Positions 44,928-57,073 of a DNA stretch of 64,000 bases are shown here, piece by piece. The stretch lies in the NCBI GenBank assembly GCA_030015575.1, contig CM057339.1, forward strand, positions 699,744,761 through 699,808,760, given 5' to 3'. Position 1 is the first letter of the stretch; each line of letters begins with the position of its first letter. A program made the translations under genes and the position numbers. The notes beneath the pieces were generated by a model. The model was given only the letters and a program-made list of their open reading frames with translations. It ran no database searches and was not told the origin of the DNA. This DNA comes from Agapanthus africanus. Its lineage: Eukaryota > Streptophyta > Magnoliopsida > Asparagales > Amaryllidaceae.

Positions 44928-46695
44928 TGTCACAACCCGAAAGAGCACGTGACTGGCACTTGAATCATATGAAGTCTATAGGACCCCATCTAACCCAAGT
45001 AAGCCAAAAGCCCAGAAATCTAAAACCATTTTAAGGAATAAATAAAGAAAACTAGTTTAAAAAAAATGAAGAAAACATGTTTTGAAATCAAGGTTTTTAA
45101 ATAACTAAGCCGAATGTGCATTTTTAAAAAATGTATAGTCTTTTATGAAAATTTCGGCAGAGTTTCCTTTGTAAAAACTGGCCCCTAACGGGGTACAACA
45201 AGAATAATATATATGTGCGATGATAAAAGGCATCCCCAAGCGGGAGCTAGCACTTCGTCAATCGACGGTCACAACCACGCAAGCAATAAAATATACAACG
45301 CTGAATGGCGAGGATCAAAACTCAAAAGAAAACTCATAATAACATGAAAACCGTAATACTGCTACACGCGACTCTAAGGTCGAAACAATACATCACCAAT
45401 GTCTAAGTCTGAAAAAATAAACAAGTTTTGGTTGATGGAATTCTAGATACTATGAATAATACATATACAAGGGTGGCTCTGATGCAAAGAACCCACCTAC
45501 CAAAATCAATTCACCCGCAAAAGAAGCAGTGTGCCAGAAATGCCGCTATGGAACCTGTACGGCAAAACCTGCAAGAAGCTGTGGCACAACGGGGGTGAGT
45601 TGCCAACTCGTGACTAGAAAACGTCTACAAGCAGAAAACGAATGCATGACATAATCCTAGGTCAATACGATCAGTAAATAATATAAACCTCAAGAGTAAG
45701 TCTGAAGCATGATAAGGTGGCAATGCAACATCTAGACATGTGTGTAGTGCCAAGTACTCGTGCCAGTGCCTCAGGTAATAACATGTCATAAATATAAGAT
45801 ATGACTGCATAGAATAAACATGATGAAGTATTTAAAATGAAAATCAATACACATATATTAGCGTCTTATTCCACTAATATTGGTGTAAGGGTATATATAA
45901 CAGCGCCTTCATACCCTGTTATATATACAAATGAAGTGTGATCAATGTAGTCGAAGTCTGTATGTAATCAATATCTGTATATATGTGGATCCCGTCCACC
46001 TGTCACCCAATGACAATAAGCATCATGCATGTAAATATCATAAAGCATATGCATGGAAATATGAGGATATAATCAAATCATGGAACCTGAGTGCCTAGCA
46101 TCGACACTCGAAAACATCATGAAACCTGTGCCTAGCATCGGCACGTAGATCCTCGTCTATTAGGCGCTGTCACCAAGACTGGCCCTGATAGGTACGTATC
46201 ATACGCTATCTCGAAAACCCGAGTGCCCAGCTTCGACCCACGAATTTTGACGTATTCATACGTACATACTCCGGTCGGTATCCCCATGATAACCGCCGAG
46301 TCCAAATACTATCACCGGTAGGTAGTGCTCCCCTGCCAGGCTCACCGTCCAACATATACGAGTCTTCTTGCCCCGGGGTACCTTACCGGGTCCACCATGT
46401 ACCCGCAGACGGTTCCTACCGCTCCTCGAATCGGGTTTCATATGCCACTGTCAAAACCGAGAAAACACATGGTGGACGCACTGAAATATCATATCAAAGG
46501 AAACCGGGTTTTAAAGACAATACATATTCTCAGTTGAAATAGCCACGGTTCCCAAATCCAGAAATATCATGGAAACAACATATCTCAATGCGTACAATCA
46601 GAAAGCTGGATGTATGCGACATATAAAAGAATGTAAGCATATCAATATATCATGCAACAAGGAATAGTGATATGCACATATTGGGGAAAGCCGCT
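44928..46695 (-). repeat. Gy3 3' LTR, first part
   Basis: Starts TGTCACAACCCG and matches 62977-64000 closely. It is interrupted by Co4 at 46701 and resumes at 57074. The preceding ATCAA (44923-44927) would be its target duplication, but the partner lies beyond the window. Confidence 0.88.
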
Positions 46696-46700
46696 CTTTT
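46696..46700 (+). other. Co4 target site duplication, left copy (CTTTT)
   Basis: CTTTT lies before TGTAGGG and recurs at 57069-57073 after ACTAACA. Confidence 0.9.
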
Positions 46701-48911
46701 TGTAGGGTTCCTAGGCACTCTAATGAGGTCACACAAGGCATCAACCATGCCAATTTCAAATTTTACACGTGCCGAGAAACCCTAATGCGGATCGTTAACT
46801 AGAATTTTAGGCGAACCAAGAACTAGTAAACTACTTTACTATAGGGTAAACGGAAATACAACCTTTGTAGATCCGGTCCTCCACCTCCATAGCTCCATGA
46901 TGAAGTCTCCTCGCTGCGATCATCGGATCCCGGGCTCTAGCGTCGGCTTCATCGGAGAAAAGGGCGGGCTAGGTCATCGACTTCGATGCCGAAGATGATC
47001 TACGTCGAGGCAACACAAGATCAAGCTCCAACTTCACCAAGCCATGAAACTTGTGAAGAAAACACCCTATACTACTTGGCAAGTGGTAGAGGATGAAGAA
47101 ATAGGAAGTGGGTTCACTTTAGAATTGGATTTCTCACTCTTTTTCTCAAGTCACCATTGATGGTTGCAAGCTTCTTCATCTTGAACAAGAATAAGAAGAA
47201 GAAAAAGAATATGATAAGTTATTTTAAAAATGGGAAATAATATGATACTTATCATATTCACAACCATGGTCAAGTGTAGAGAATTAACTAAGGTTAGCTA
47301 AATGGTTAGGTTTAGGAAAAGAACAAGAATGGTCAAAGCTTCTTGAAACATCTAAGAAAAGAACAAAAGAAGCAACCATATCATTTTCTTTTCCTAAAAT
47401 AAAGAATAAATAAATAAACTAAATAATCAAGAGAAGATGATAAAACCCTAACTATTTACTTAACCAAGGTTTAAGTCTTACACAAACCCAAGTTAGCATG
47501 TATCATCAAACATGATACAAACTAGTACACAAAAGTATATCACATATACAACTTGTGTACTTCAAGTGACAAAATCCATTTAAAGTGAACAAATACTAGT
47601 TAATGCAAAGTAATATATCAAATATATAATTATACATTAAATCTTTAAATTAACACTTGATTTAACGATTCGGTCATATCGCATACAACCGACTAATATC
47701 CAATGTATCGGCTTATCGAATCAATCCTTGAATCGATAACTAGGTTATATCGCATACAACCAATCGATACAATCATCGCGAGAATGGAATACGGTATCAC
47801 ATACACGCATTATTCTCGGTCCCGCACATATCTCATATGCGCTCCTATTTCGTTTCGCTTGAGCCAGGAAACCTCTGTATAGGACTCTAAAGACTCGTCA
47901 ATACGCCGGCAGCAGGTGATGATCATATCAAACACCCACAAGCCGCAAGCGGTCTGCTAAACGTAACGGCCACCCGGGTATTGAGCGATCAGAAGATCGA
48001 GGAGCAAGCCCGCTCACACTCCTGTGAATCCAACCAGTAACACTTACCGTACAGTCCGGTCTCGTCGTCTGATATGTCGCATATCTTGACTAGGGGTGGT
48101 AAACGTCAGACCCCAATAGCTCGATAAGTCGTGTCGATATGAGGTCTATAACAGTTCGAGAAACTACTGATAACACTTACCAGTAAATCTCAACAACCCT
48201 GGCCAGGGATTTCCGGTTATAGCCAATCGAACACAGTGCAACATCAACTCCCTATACCGGGAGAGACGAATCCCCTCCTATCGCTCATTGCCTCCATATG
48301 ATTCGGGACTGTACCCAAAAGCCACCGTTTTGCACGCCCTCTTGGACGTGGTAAGGTGGAAATCAAAGCACAGTGGGAATCACACAAGACTCTATGACGA
48401 TCTCGGGTCAACAGACTACTCTGTACCAGTGTCACCAGAGAACTGCCATCTGACGTAAGGTATAATACCATCTGGGAGTTCTCGGCGAGTCCGTCCAGTG
48501 TACCCAGTCTCCACTGAGCACCCGTATATCATCTCTGATGTCAAACACCAATGGATATGGGATCATCCATCGTCCATCTGTATGGGTCGAGAAGTTATAC
48601 GCTAGTCTACTCTAGTATATCGATGCCCCATCTCGATACACCCACGACTAGGGACCTTGAAGGATGTACTTATGGACTACCATGTCCCCACTAGTATGAT
48701 CCGCATCATAGTCTAGGTAGTCAAGTACACATCCTAAAGGCTTTACCAACATGTAACAGAGAGACAATCAGTATACACGTTAAGGTAAAGAGTAACCAGA
48801 TAGCATACTATCATGTCGAGGAAGAAAGTCCTCCCTATATATGTCCAAGCATCCACTACAATATACATCCTATGTATAGTAATGGCCTCTAGGGCATACA
48901 TATAACTAACA
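46701..48911 (-). repeat. Co4 3' LTR
   Basis: On the minus strand it begins TGTTAGTTATATGTATGCCC and ends CCCTACA. It shares most of its sequence with the Co2 LTR. Confidence 0.93.
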
Positions 48912-48923
48912 ATCTCCCACTTG
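48912..48923 (-). other. Co4 polypurine tract
   Basis: Minus strand GCAAGTGGGAGAT abuts the LTR start, as in Co2 and Co3. Confidence 0.88.
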
Positions 48924-48924
48924 C

Positions 48925-51743
48925 ACTAGGGCCATCTGTAGCAGTGGTTGTAGTATCTCATACTCAACCATCCCATAAAAGTCTCTCTATGGGAATAGGC
49001 CTTCGTGAGTGGATCCGCCGTGTTGTCCTCTGAGTCTGCTCTCCTAACCTCGATCACCCTGGAGATCAACCATCTCCATGATCAGGTGATACTGCCTTAG
49101 AATACGTCTGGATCACTGATGGGACGGACGTTCCTTGGCATAAGCCACAACTCCATTGTCACACAATGGGAGGAACGAAGTTCATCTCATGAACAAATAT
49201 ACACCCAGACTTCCTCTTTGGTAGCGTCTTAAGTAGCGATGTTTCCAGCCTTTATCGTCTAGTATGTCACGGTATTTAGCTTGGAACTCTTCCAACATAC
49301 CGTCCCTGCACTGAGGGTAAAGACAATGCCTGTGACTGACATTCAGTCGTCTTTATCACCCTGGAACCCTTCCAGTGATTCTCCCCAGGATCGATTGATA
49401 CCATCTCACTACAACTAGTGAGTATCCTAATATCCAATTAGATCTATCTCATAGATCCAAAACCCAGGATTTAGGAGGTATCACTTTGATCCTATATGGA
49501 GAATCATTGTGATAAGCAGAGATTGACCGAGCGTAGCATAGGAAACTGCTTTCTTATCAAGAGTATGTCATCCACGTACTCTACGAGGATCATCACCATA
49601 CACCCTACTACCTTTTTGTATATACAAGGTTCATCTACCATTTTGATGAAGTCAAACTCTTTGACTACTACATCAAAACAGACATTCCAACTCCGCGATG
49701 CCTGCTTCATCACATAAAACATCTTGTACACGTTTCCGCTGCTCCCACTGTCTACGAAGCCCTCTGGCTGTGTACTTATAGACGCTTTCTTCCAAATCAT
49801 CATTTTAGAAAAACGGTCAAGACACCCAACCGCCAGATATCATATTCATGGTATGTAGCCGTGGCAAGTAGGATCTGGATGGACTTAAGCATAGCTACTT
49901 GAAAAGGTTTCACCATTATCCATGCCTGGTTGATGACGAAAACCTTTAACAAGTCTAGCTTTGAAAGTCTCAACTTTTCCATCTACACCAAGTAATCTTC
50001 TCAAGATATACTTGCTCCTGATGGGAATTTAACCCTTCAGATATAGCAACTAAAGTCCATACTTTGTTGGTGTATAAGGATTCCATCTCAGATCACTAAG
50101 CATCCAGCCATTCTTACAGAGTCCCACTCCTGATGGCCAGCTCGAAACTAGTAGGGTCATCGTCTCATGATGCAATCCTCGCTCCCACTGTCATAGAGAA
50201 ACCGAAGTATCTCTCTAGTGGGTGAGGAACCCTGCTAGATCGGCGGAGAGGCTGAGGTTCGTTGGTTACTATTGAATCCTTTGGTTCTATCAAATCATCA
50301 GCTGCAGTTTGTATAGCTGGAATATTTCCAGTTCTACATAACTGACCTTGCCTCGAGCTTGTCCCGATTTTGCTTTTAGACATAGGCCGGACAACCACAG
50401 ATCTTAACTAACTTAAGATATGGGCTCTTCCCTTTCCATATTACATATGAAGTGGTAGGCAACTGATTTGATTTGAACCCTATTCAATAGGTATGCAACT
50501 TCCCAAGTGCATAACTCCCTAAAGGAAATAGGTAACTCAGTAGTACTCATCATAGAGCACACCTTATCATATAGGGTGTTATTGCTCCGCCCTGATATAC
50601 CATTTTGCTGTGGTGTATTCAGAGGAGTAATACTGAGAGAGAATCGCATTCTTCTTAAAATAGTCCAGGAGTTCTGTGCTCAAGTATTCTCCTCCTTGAT
50701 CACATCAAAGGATATAATACTTATACCCGTATTGGTTCTCTACTTCTAACTTATATTCTGTGAATATCTCAAAAGGTTCGGACTTGTGTTTCAACAGGAA
50801 CATATGTCTGAATCTAAAGAGATCATCAGAGAATGTAATGAAGTTCAAAGAACCGGTCTTGGCATGTGTAGACAGGGGACCATACATACATCAACATGTA
50901 TCATCCCAAGAGTTCAACTAACTCTTTCTCTGCTTCCAATAAACAGAGCTGTGGTCATCTTATCTTTGTGACATGACCGGCAAGTTTTCATGAGATGTAA
51001 ATTCAAACTAATTTAAATATGCATCTAAATGCAACTTCAGCCAGTCGGGTCGCATTGATATGACCTAGTCTACAATGCCTCAAGAAGGATTCGTTCATTT
51101 CTGAACTCTTCCTCTTATGCGTGTTCTATATACTAAGTACTGTAGTTTGATTTAGAACATCAATGCTTTTAGATAACGTGCCTGAACCGATCAACTTTTG
51201 ATATAGGAAATGTTCAAAACATTATCCAACAATACAAAATTTTATCATTACTTTACTAATAAAGAGACTGATATGATTTTGTATATCAGGTTCGGTATCT
51301 AATAACATTCGTTCAGAATCAATGTATTTGGAATACAGGGTGACAGTGACCAACAGACTTGGCTGCAACACTTGCACCGTTTTCTGTCTCATGAAACGTA
51401 TCACCCGTTCTTAGTTCTCTACCTTTCTGTAGCCCTATGTAACTGATTACATATCTGGGATCCTGATCTGGTATCAAATACCCAGGACGTAGAGTATACT
51501 GAGAAACAGTTCTTTGTAACGAACACACCCGAAGATGATGCATCATATGCACTTTCCTCGTTTGGGCGGCACGGGAAATCTGGAATTCCCCAATTCCTGC
51601 TCTGTCTTATAACAATTATAAGTTGGAGCGGGACCAACGTTCTCCAGCTCAGTATAACAAGCGGGTTCGGTCAATATATCTGTTTTATTATCTTGATTAA
51701 GGCGTGATATGGTCGCTGCCTGGAGAGAGAGAGAAGAAAACAC
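48925..51743 (-). pseudogene. Co4 gag remnant and pol, decayed
   Basis: Reading right to left: the short gag-derived segment (about 51640-51720, TDILTEPACY, with ATA at the place of the Co2 start codon); DASSSGVFVTKNCFSVYSTSW then protease DTRSGSQICN with Arg in place of Gly (about 51450-51510); integrase pieces at 50705-50887 (GPLSTHA, FSDD) and 50413-50649 (LNTPQQNG); the linker at 50165-50398; RT pieces at 49800-49982 and 49504-49803 with EYVDDILLI near 49560-49590; and a badly decayed RNase H ending in ADPLTKA near 49010. Stops and shifts are everywhere. Unlike Co2, it keeps the first half of the integrase core. Confidence 0.85.
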
Positions 51744-54700
51744 TCAGCGTACGCTCTTTCAAGAATAGATTGGTTATTATTTTATCTAATCAGGATGGCT
51801 CCCACTGTTTTTATCAAATCATCCTTCAAACCCTAAAAGGAAAGACTAGCCGGGATTAATTACACACTACAAGTTCGCCAATCTTTCAGCCAGGCCAGTG
51901 TCGGTATTTTGAGGGAGGTCCCCCGTGCTTTCGCACGAACCTAATTAATGTAAACCTCGCTTTCCCAGAGGCGTAACCTCGTTAACACCTTTCTAGACAC
52001 CTACATGATCGGCTAATTGTAATGTGTAAAACTCTCCCAGGTGTAACTCTTACTCGCAGCGGGTATCAGGATCCAACTATCTCATAGAAGGTATGCAATC
52101 TCATTGCAAATTTCAACACTTGAAATTCCCGATAATTTTGCCCCTAGCAGCTATATGACCTTAACATAGTCAATAAATCATAAGTGCTATTCAAGTTCAA
52201 CCCGTCATTTCCCGATTGAATTAAACCCACCCGCACGACCCTTAACATAGTCAACAAAGTTGCATGACTACCCTAATCCAATCGCATCATATGCTTATAC
52301 AGATAAGCACTAATTAGCTACCGCACACTACGCCTTAACATAGTCAACAAACGTAGCACGAATACTAACAAGTACTTATCTGAAATGACGGAGGGCTACG
52401 ACAGGTTTTTCTGAAAACCTATTGCGTAATGAACTTGATATCGTTGTAGGATCGAATGAATTTTGAAATGGAGTGTTTTTAGGCTTTTCTAGTTTTGCTA
52501 AAGGAGTCACTCCCGGTGAAGGGATCGTCGGTCCTTTCCTCGTCGAATGAGGTGCGGGATATATCATATATATCACTGTGCAAAGCAGAACTCTTAAAAG
52601 CAATCAAAAGACAAACCGAGTGTGTAGCATCTGCCAGTTATTGCTAAAGGAGTCACTCCCGGTGAAGGGATCTCGGTCCTTTCCTTATCGAATAAGGTGC
52701 AGGATATATCATATATACCGTTGTGCAAAGCAAGAACTGTAGCTACCTGTTTTATTTTGAAATTCGATTCCACAACATCTTAGGTTTCTTTTACTTTCAT
52801 TAATCATATTAATGAAGTCCCATCATTTAAATACCTAAACATCACAGATAAATACGACGTACACTTATGCCATCCGCATTCGCCTCGATGTCCCCTCGTG
52901 CACCGTTAGGTTAGGTGACTAACGGCAGAGCGGGGCAGGGCTAGCGCGGGTGTAAAACATAAGTAACGCCTATATAATATATCATATATACTATATACAG
53001 TATTTATCACAGAACATATCAAAAGATCACATCACAGATATCGCAGCAGAAGAAACATATGAAATATTGGATATACTAGGACGTCCGTGTTTTCAATACG
53101 ATCCAGTATAAAACACGGATTCCATGGTCATGATGAATAGCCAAACCCACACCCCTAGACCCCTACGAGAGCGGCAAGCAACCCTACCAATTCTAGAGTT
53201 AGGAGACCCGGACTCGACTCCTCGAGTTGGTCTCCCACTGGACTCCAGAACCCGGTTACTTATGCCCTCCTCCTTGGGTCTATCCTAGTGCGGAAAAGTA
53301 AATAATATACAAACGGTGACATCTTCCGCAACCTGGAAGTGCCCCAATAAAAGAATATTACATACAAGTTTTTACATGAATGAAAAGGAAAAACACTCAT
53401 CTCACATAAAAACCCCCAGCTATTCAAACACGACGATCCAATACAACATATCCAGCAACACATAACATCACATGTCATCAACGTAAGTAAACATGCGTAT
53501 CCCAATTGTCGTTGGCATATAGCAACGAAACCGGCGATATCGCATTTTACACTTACGGTCATAGAAAAGAAAGTGTAAAACAACAACAGTTGGAATCCGC
53601 ATCTTCCATAGACATCGCATGCCTAATCAAATGAATTACTTAGACATCGCATGCCTAACAACTATAAACCCCGCATTTTAGTCTCATTATCGAAAACACT
53701 TTTCAATATCAAGTCGGGCAATTCAATAAGATTCCCGAAAAACTGATTGAATGCTCGTCGCAAACTTTAGTAGGCGGCCGCATCCCCGATGCCGTCGACG
53801 AAGTGCACCAAGGTGGAACACCGCTACCGCGAGCACCCGAACAGATGCTTTCGGCGACGGGGTTCTCCTACAGTCACTTGGTCGGGGCTATGGGGTGTAG
53901 CTGTCTATTAAGTTTGCCCGGCGAGTATCCGCGTACGCTACGTGATTGCGACGGACTTTTGATCACATCAAAATTCCACGGCAACCGATCAAGTGAGACT
54001 AAACTGCTATGTTTATAACATTCATTCAGTTATCACATAACTACTTGTGGATTCCAAATATTGTATCAAATTCCGGATAAATAGAAAATGTCGAACTTTC
54101 CGATCGAACAATCGAACACCCAAGTTTTCCCGAAACTGCTCAACACATGAAACAAGTTTAAAAACATTCACTTCATGCCTCAGTACCAACGGTCCAGCCG
54201 TAGAAGGGTCAAACCAACGCCTCACATGTGGCACGCCGTACTGCCCCAAACCCTAAGGTTCAAAGGGCGGTTCAAGACGGTCACATAATCGAGTTAAGGT
54301 TTGTTGTTTTCTAGAGGGACCATCGCGTTACTTGCACTACTTAGAACGTCGCTAAACTACGGAAAAGTCCAACAATTGGAAAATTCCCGGCAGGGGAAAA
54401 AGTGGGTATTTATATCCGGTCGAACTTTTTAACATATTCTAAAAATACCCGGAAAAACACACTGATAAAATTAGACAATCCGATCGAAACACCGAGTCCC
54501 CAATACATCCCAGAAAACTCAACTCTTTAGTGAAAATTAAAAATTCCCAGAAAATTCAGAAACACCAAATAGGAATTACTGTGCAAAATTCAAGAGGTAA
54601 TGTGACAACTTGGCCGCGGAACCGCCGTACGAGGCATGCTCGTGCCGCGGTTCCGCCGTAGTTTAGACGAATTGGCCGCTCGAATTTCACAGTAATTCTT

Positions 54701-54845
54701 AAAAACTCCTGCTGATTTTTCTGCATATTTTTAATTTGGAAAAATCCCCGATTTCAAAAATTGTACAGAGAGCATTTTGAGAGTTAGGGTTTCGGTTCGA
54801 TCGGACTTCTAACTCCATCAACGCTTCGCCTAAGGCTCTAGCTAG
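51744..54845 (-). other. Co4 5' leader (non-coding, structured)
   Basis: About 3.1 kb without protein-like frames. It includes three TTAACATAGTCAA motifs (52161, 52242, 52335), two 146-base tandem units (52497, 52643), the three-tier hairpin (53191-53250), a segment shared with the Co2 leader and Gy3 (54170-54330) and a GC-rich hairpin at about 54619-54656. Confidence 0.78.
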
Positions 54846-54857
54846 GCTCTAATACCA
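54846..54857 (-). other. Co4 primer binding site (tRNA-iMet, one mismatch)
   Basis: Minus strand TGGTATTAGAGC, one base from the LTR; the consensus is TGGTATCAGAGC. Confidence 0.85.
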
Positions 54858-54858
54858 C

Positions 54859-57068
54859 TGTAGGGTTCCTAGGCACTCTAATGAGGTCACACAAGGCATC
54901 AACCATGCCAATTTCAAATTTTACAAGTGCCGAGAAATCCTAATGTGGATCGTTAACTAGAATTTTAGGCGAAACAAGAACTAGTAAACTACTTTACTAT
55001 AGGGTAAACGGAAATACAACCTTTGTAGATCCGGTCCTCCACCTCCATAGCTCCACGATGAAGTCTTCTCGCTGCGATCATCGGATCCCGGGCTCTAGCG
55101 TCGGCTTCATCGGAGAAAAGGGCGGGCTAGGTCGTCGACTTCGATGCCGAAGATGATCTACGTCGATGCAACACAAGATCAAGCTCCAACTTCACCAATC
55201 CATGAAACTTGTGAAGAAAACACCCTATACTACTTGGCAAGTGGTAGAGGACGAAGAAATAGGAAGTGGGTTCACTTTAGAATTGGATTTCTCACTCTTT
55301 TTCTCAAGTCACCATTGATGGTTGCAAGCTTCTTCATCTTGAAGAAAAAGAAGAAGAAGAAAAAGAATATGATAAGTTATTTTAAAAATGGGAAATAATA
55401 TGATACTTATCATATTCACAACCACGGTCAAGTGTAGAGAATTAACTAAGGTTAGCTAAATGGTTAGGTTTAGGAAAAGAACAAGAATGGTCAAAGCTTC
55501 TTGAAACATCTAAGAAAAGAACAAAAGAAGCAACCATATCATTTTCTTTTCCTAAAATAAAGAATAAATAAATAAATTAAATAATCAATAGAAGATGATA
55601 AAACCCTAACCATTTACTTAACCAAGGTTTAAGTCTTACACAAACCCAAGTTAACATGTATCATCAAACATGATACAAACTAGTGCACAAAAGTATATCA
55701 CATATACAACTTGTGTACTTCAAGTGAGAAAATCCATTTAAAGTGAACAAATACTAGTTAATGCAAAGTAATATATCAAATATATAATTATACATTAAAT
55801 CATTAAATCAACACTTGATTTAACGATCCGGTCATATCGCATACAACCGACTAATATTCAATGTATCGGCTTATCGAATCAATCCTTGAATCGATCACTA
55901 GGTTATATCGCATACAACCAATCGATACATTCATCACGAGAATGGAATACGGTATCACATACACGCATTATTCTCGGTCCCACACATATCTCATATGCGC
56001 TCCTATTTCGTTTCGCTTGAGCCAGGAAACCTCTGTGTAGGACTCTAAAGACTCGTCAATACGCCGGCAGCAGGTGATGATCATATCAAACACCCACAAG
56101 CCGCAAGCGGTCTGCTAAACGTAACGGCCACCCGGGTATTGAGCGATCAGAAGATCAAGGAGCAAGCCCGCTCACACTCCTGTGAATCCAACCAGTAACA
56201 CTTACCGTTCAGTCCGGTCTCGTCGTCTGATATGTCGCATATCTTGCCTAGGGGTGGTAAACGTCAGACCCCAATAGCTTGATAAGTCGTGTCGATATGA
56301 GGCCTATAACAGTTCGAGAAACTACTGGTAACACTTACTAGTAAATCTCAACAACCCTGGCCAGGGATTTCCGGTTATAGCCAATCGAACACAGTGCAAC
56401 ATCAACTCCCTATACCGGGAGAGACGAATCCCCTCCTATCGCTCATTGCCTCCATGTGATTCGGGACTGTACCCAAAAGCCACCGTTTTGCACGCCCTCT
56501 TGGACGTGGTAAGGTGGAAATCAAAGTACAGTGGGAATCACACAAGACTCTATGACGATCTCGGGTCAACAGACTCTCTGTACCAGTGTCACCAGAGAAC
56601 TGCCATCTGACGTAAGGTATAATACCATCTGGGAGTTCTCGGCGAGTCCGTCCAGTGTACCCAGTCTCCTCTGAGCACCGGTATATCATCTCTGATGTCA
56701 AACACCAATGGATATGGGATCATCCATCGCCCATCTGTATAGGTCGAGAAGGTATACGCTAGTCTACTCTGGTATATCGATGCCCCGTCTCGATACACCC
56801 ACGACTAGGGACCTTGAAAGATGTACTTATGGACTACCATGTCCCCACTAGTATGATCCGCATCATAGTCTAGGTAGTCAAGTACACATCCTAAGGGCTT
56901 TACCAACATGTAACAGAGAGACAATCAGTATACACGTTAAGGTAAAGAGTAACCAGATAGCATACTATCATGTCGAGCAAGAAAGTCCTCTCTATATATG
57001 TCGAAGCATCCACTACAATATACATCCTTTGTATAGTAATGGCCTCTAGGGCATACATATAACTAACA
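54859..57068 (-). repeat. Co4 5' LTR
   Basis: Almost the same sequence as 46701-48911, with isolated substitutions and small indels such as the lysine-codon-like AAGAAG run near 55345. Confidence 0.93.
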
Positions 57069-57073
57069 CTTTT
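57069..57073 (+). other. Co4 target site duplication, right copy (CTTTT)
   Basis: Pairs with 46696-46700; the Gy3 LTR resumes after it. Confidence 0.9.

Larger units (their letters stand above)
46701..57068 (-). mobile_element. Co4: Ty1/copia element (Angela/BARE-like), gag-deficient
   Basis: Minus-strand element of 10.4 kb with LTRs of about 2.21 kb (46701-48911 and 54859-57068) that are very alike, so it is a fairly recent insertion, flanked by CTTTT. The interior has a PBS, a leader of about 3.1 kb, a gag-derived remnant, and decayed protease, integrase, RT and RNase H. It is a close relative of Co2 by LTR, leader and the shared gag deletion. Despite near-identical LTRs its coding region is badly degraded, so it was already defective when it moved and needed proteins from elsewhere. 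Confidence 0.93.

Noticed and set aside
55144-55398. Lysine-rich frame with a poly-Lys run
   Set aside because: Lies in the Co4 LTR; the run is an AAG/AAA microsatellite with a different length in the other LTR.
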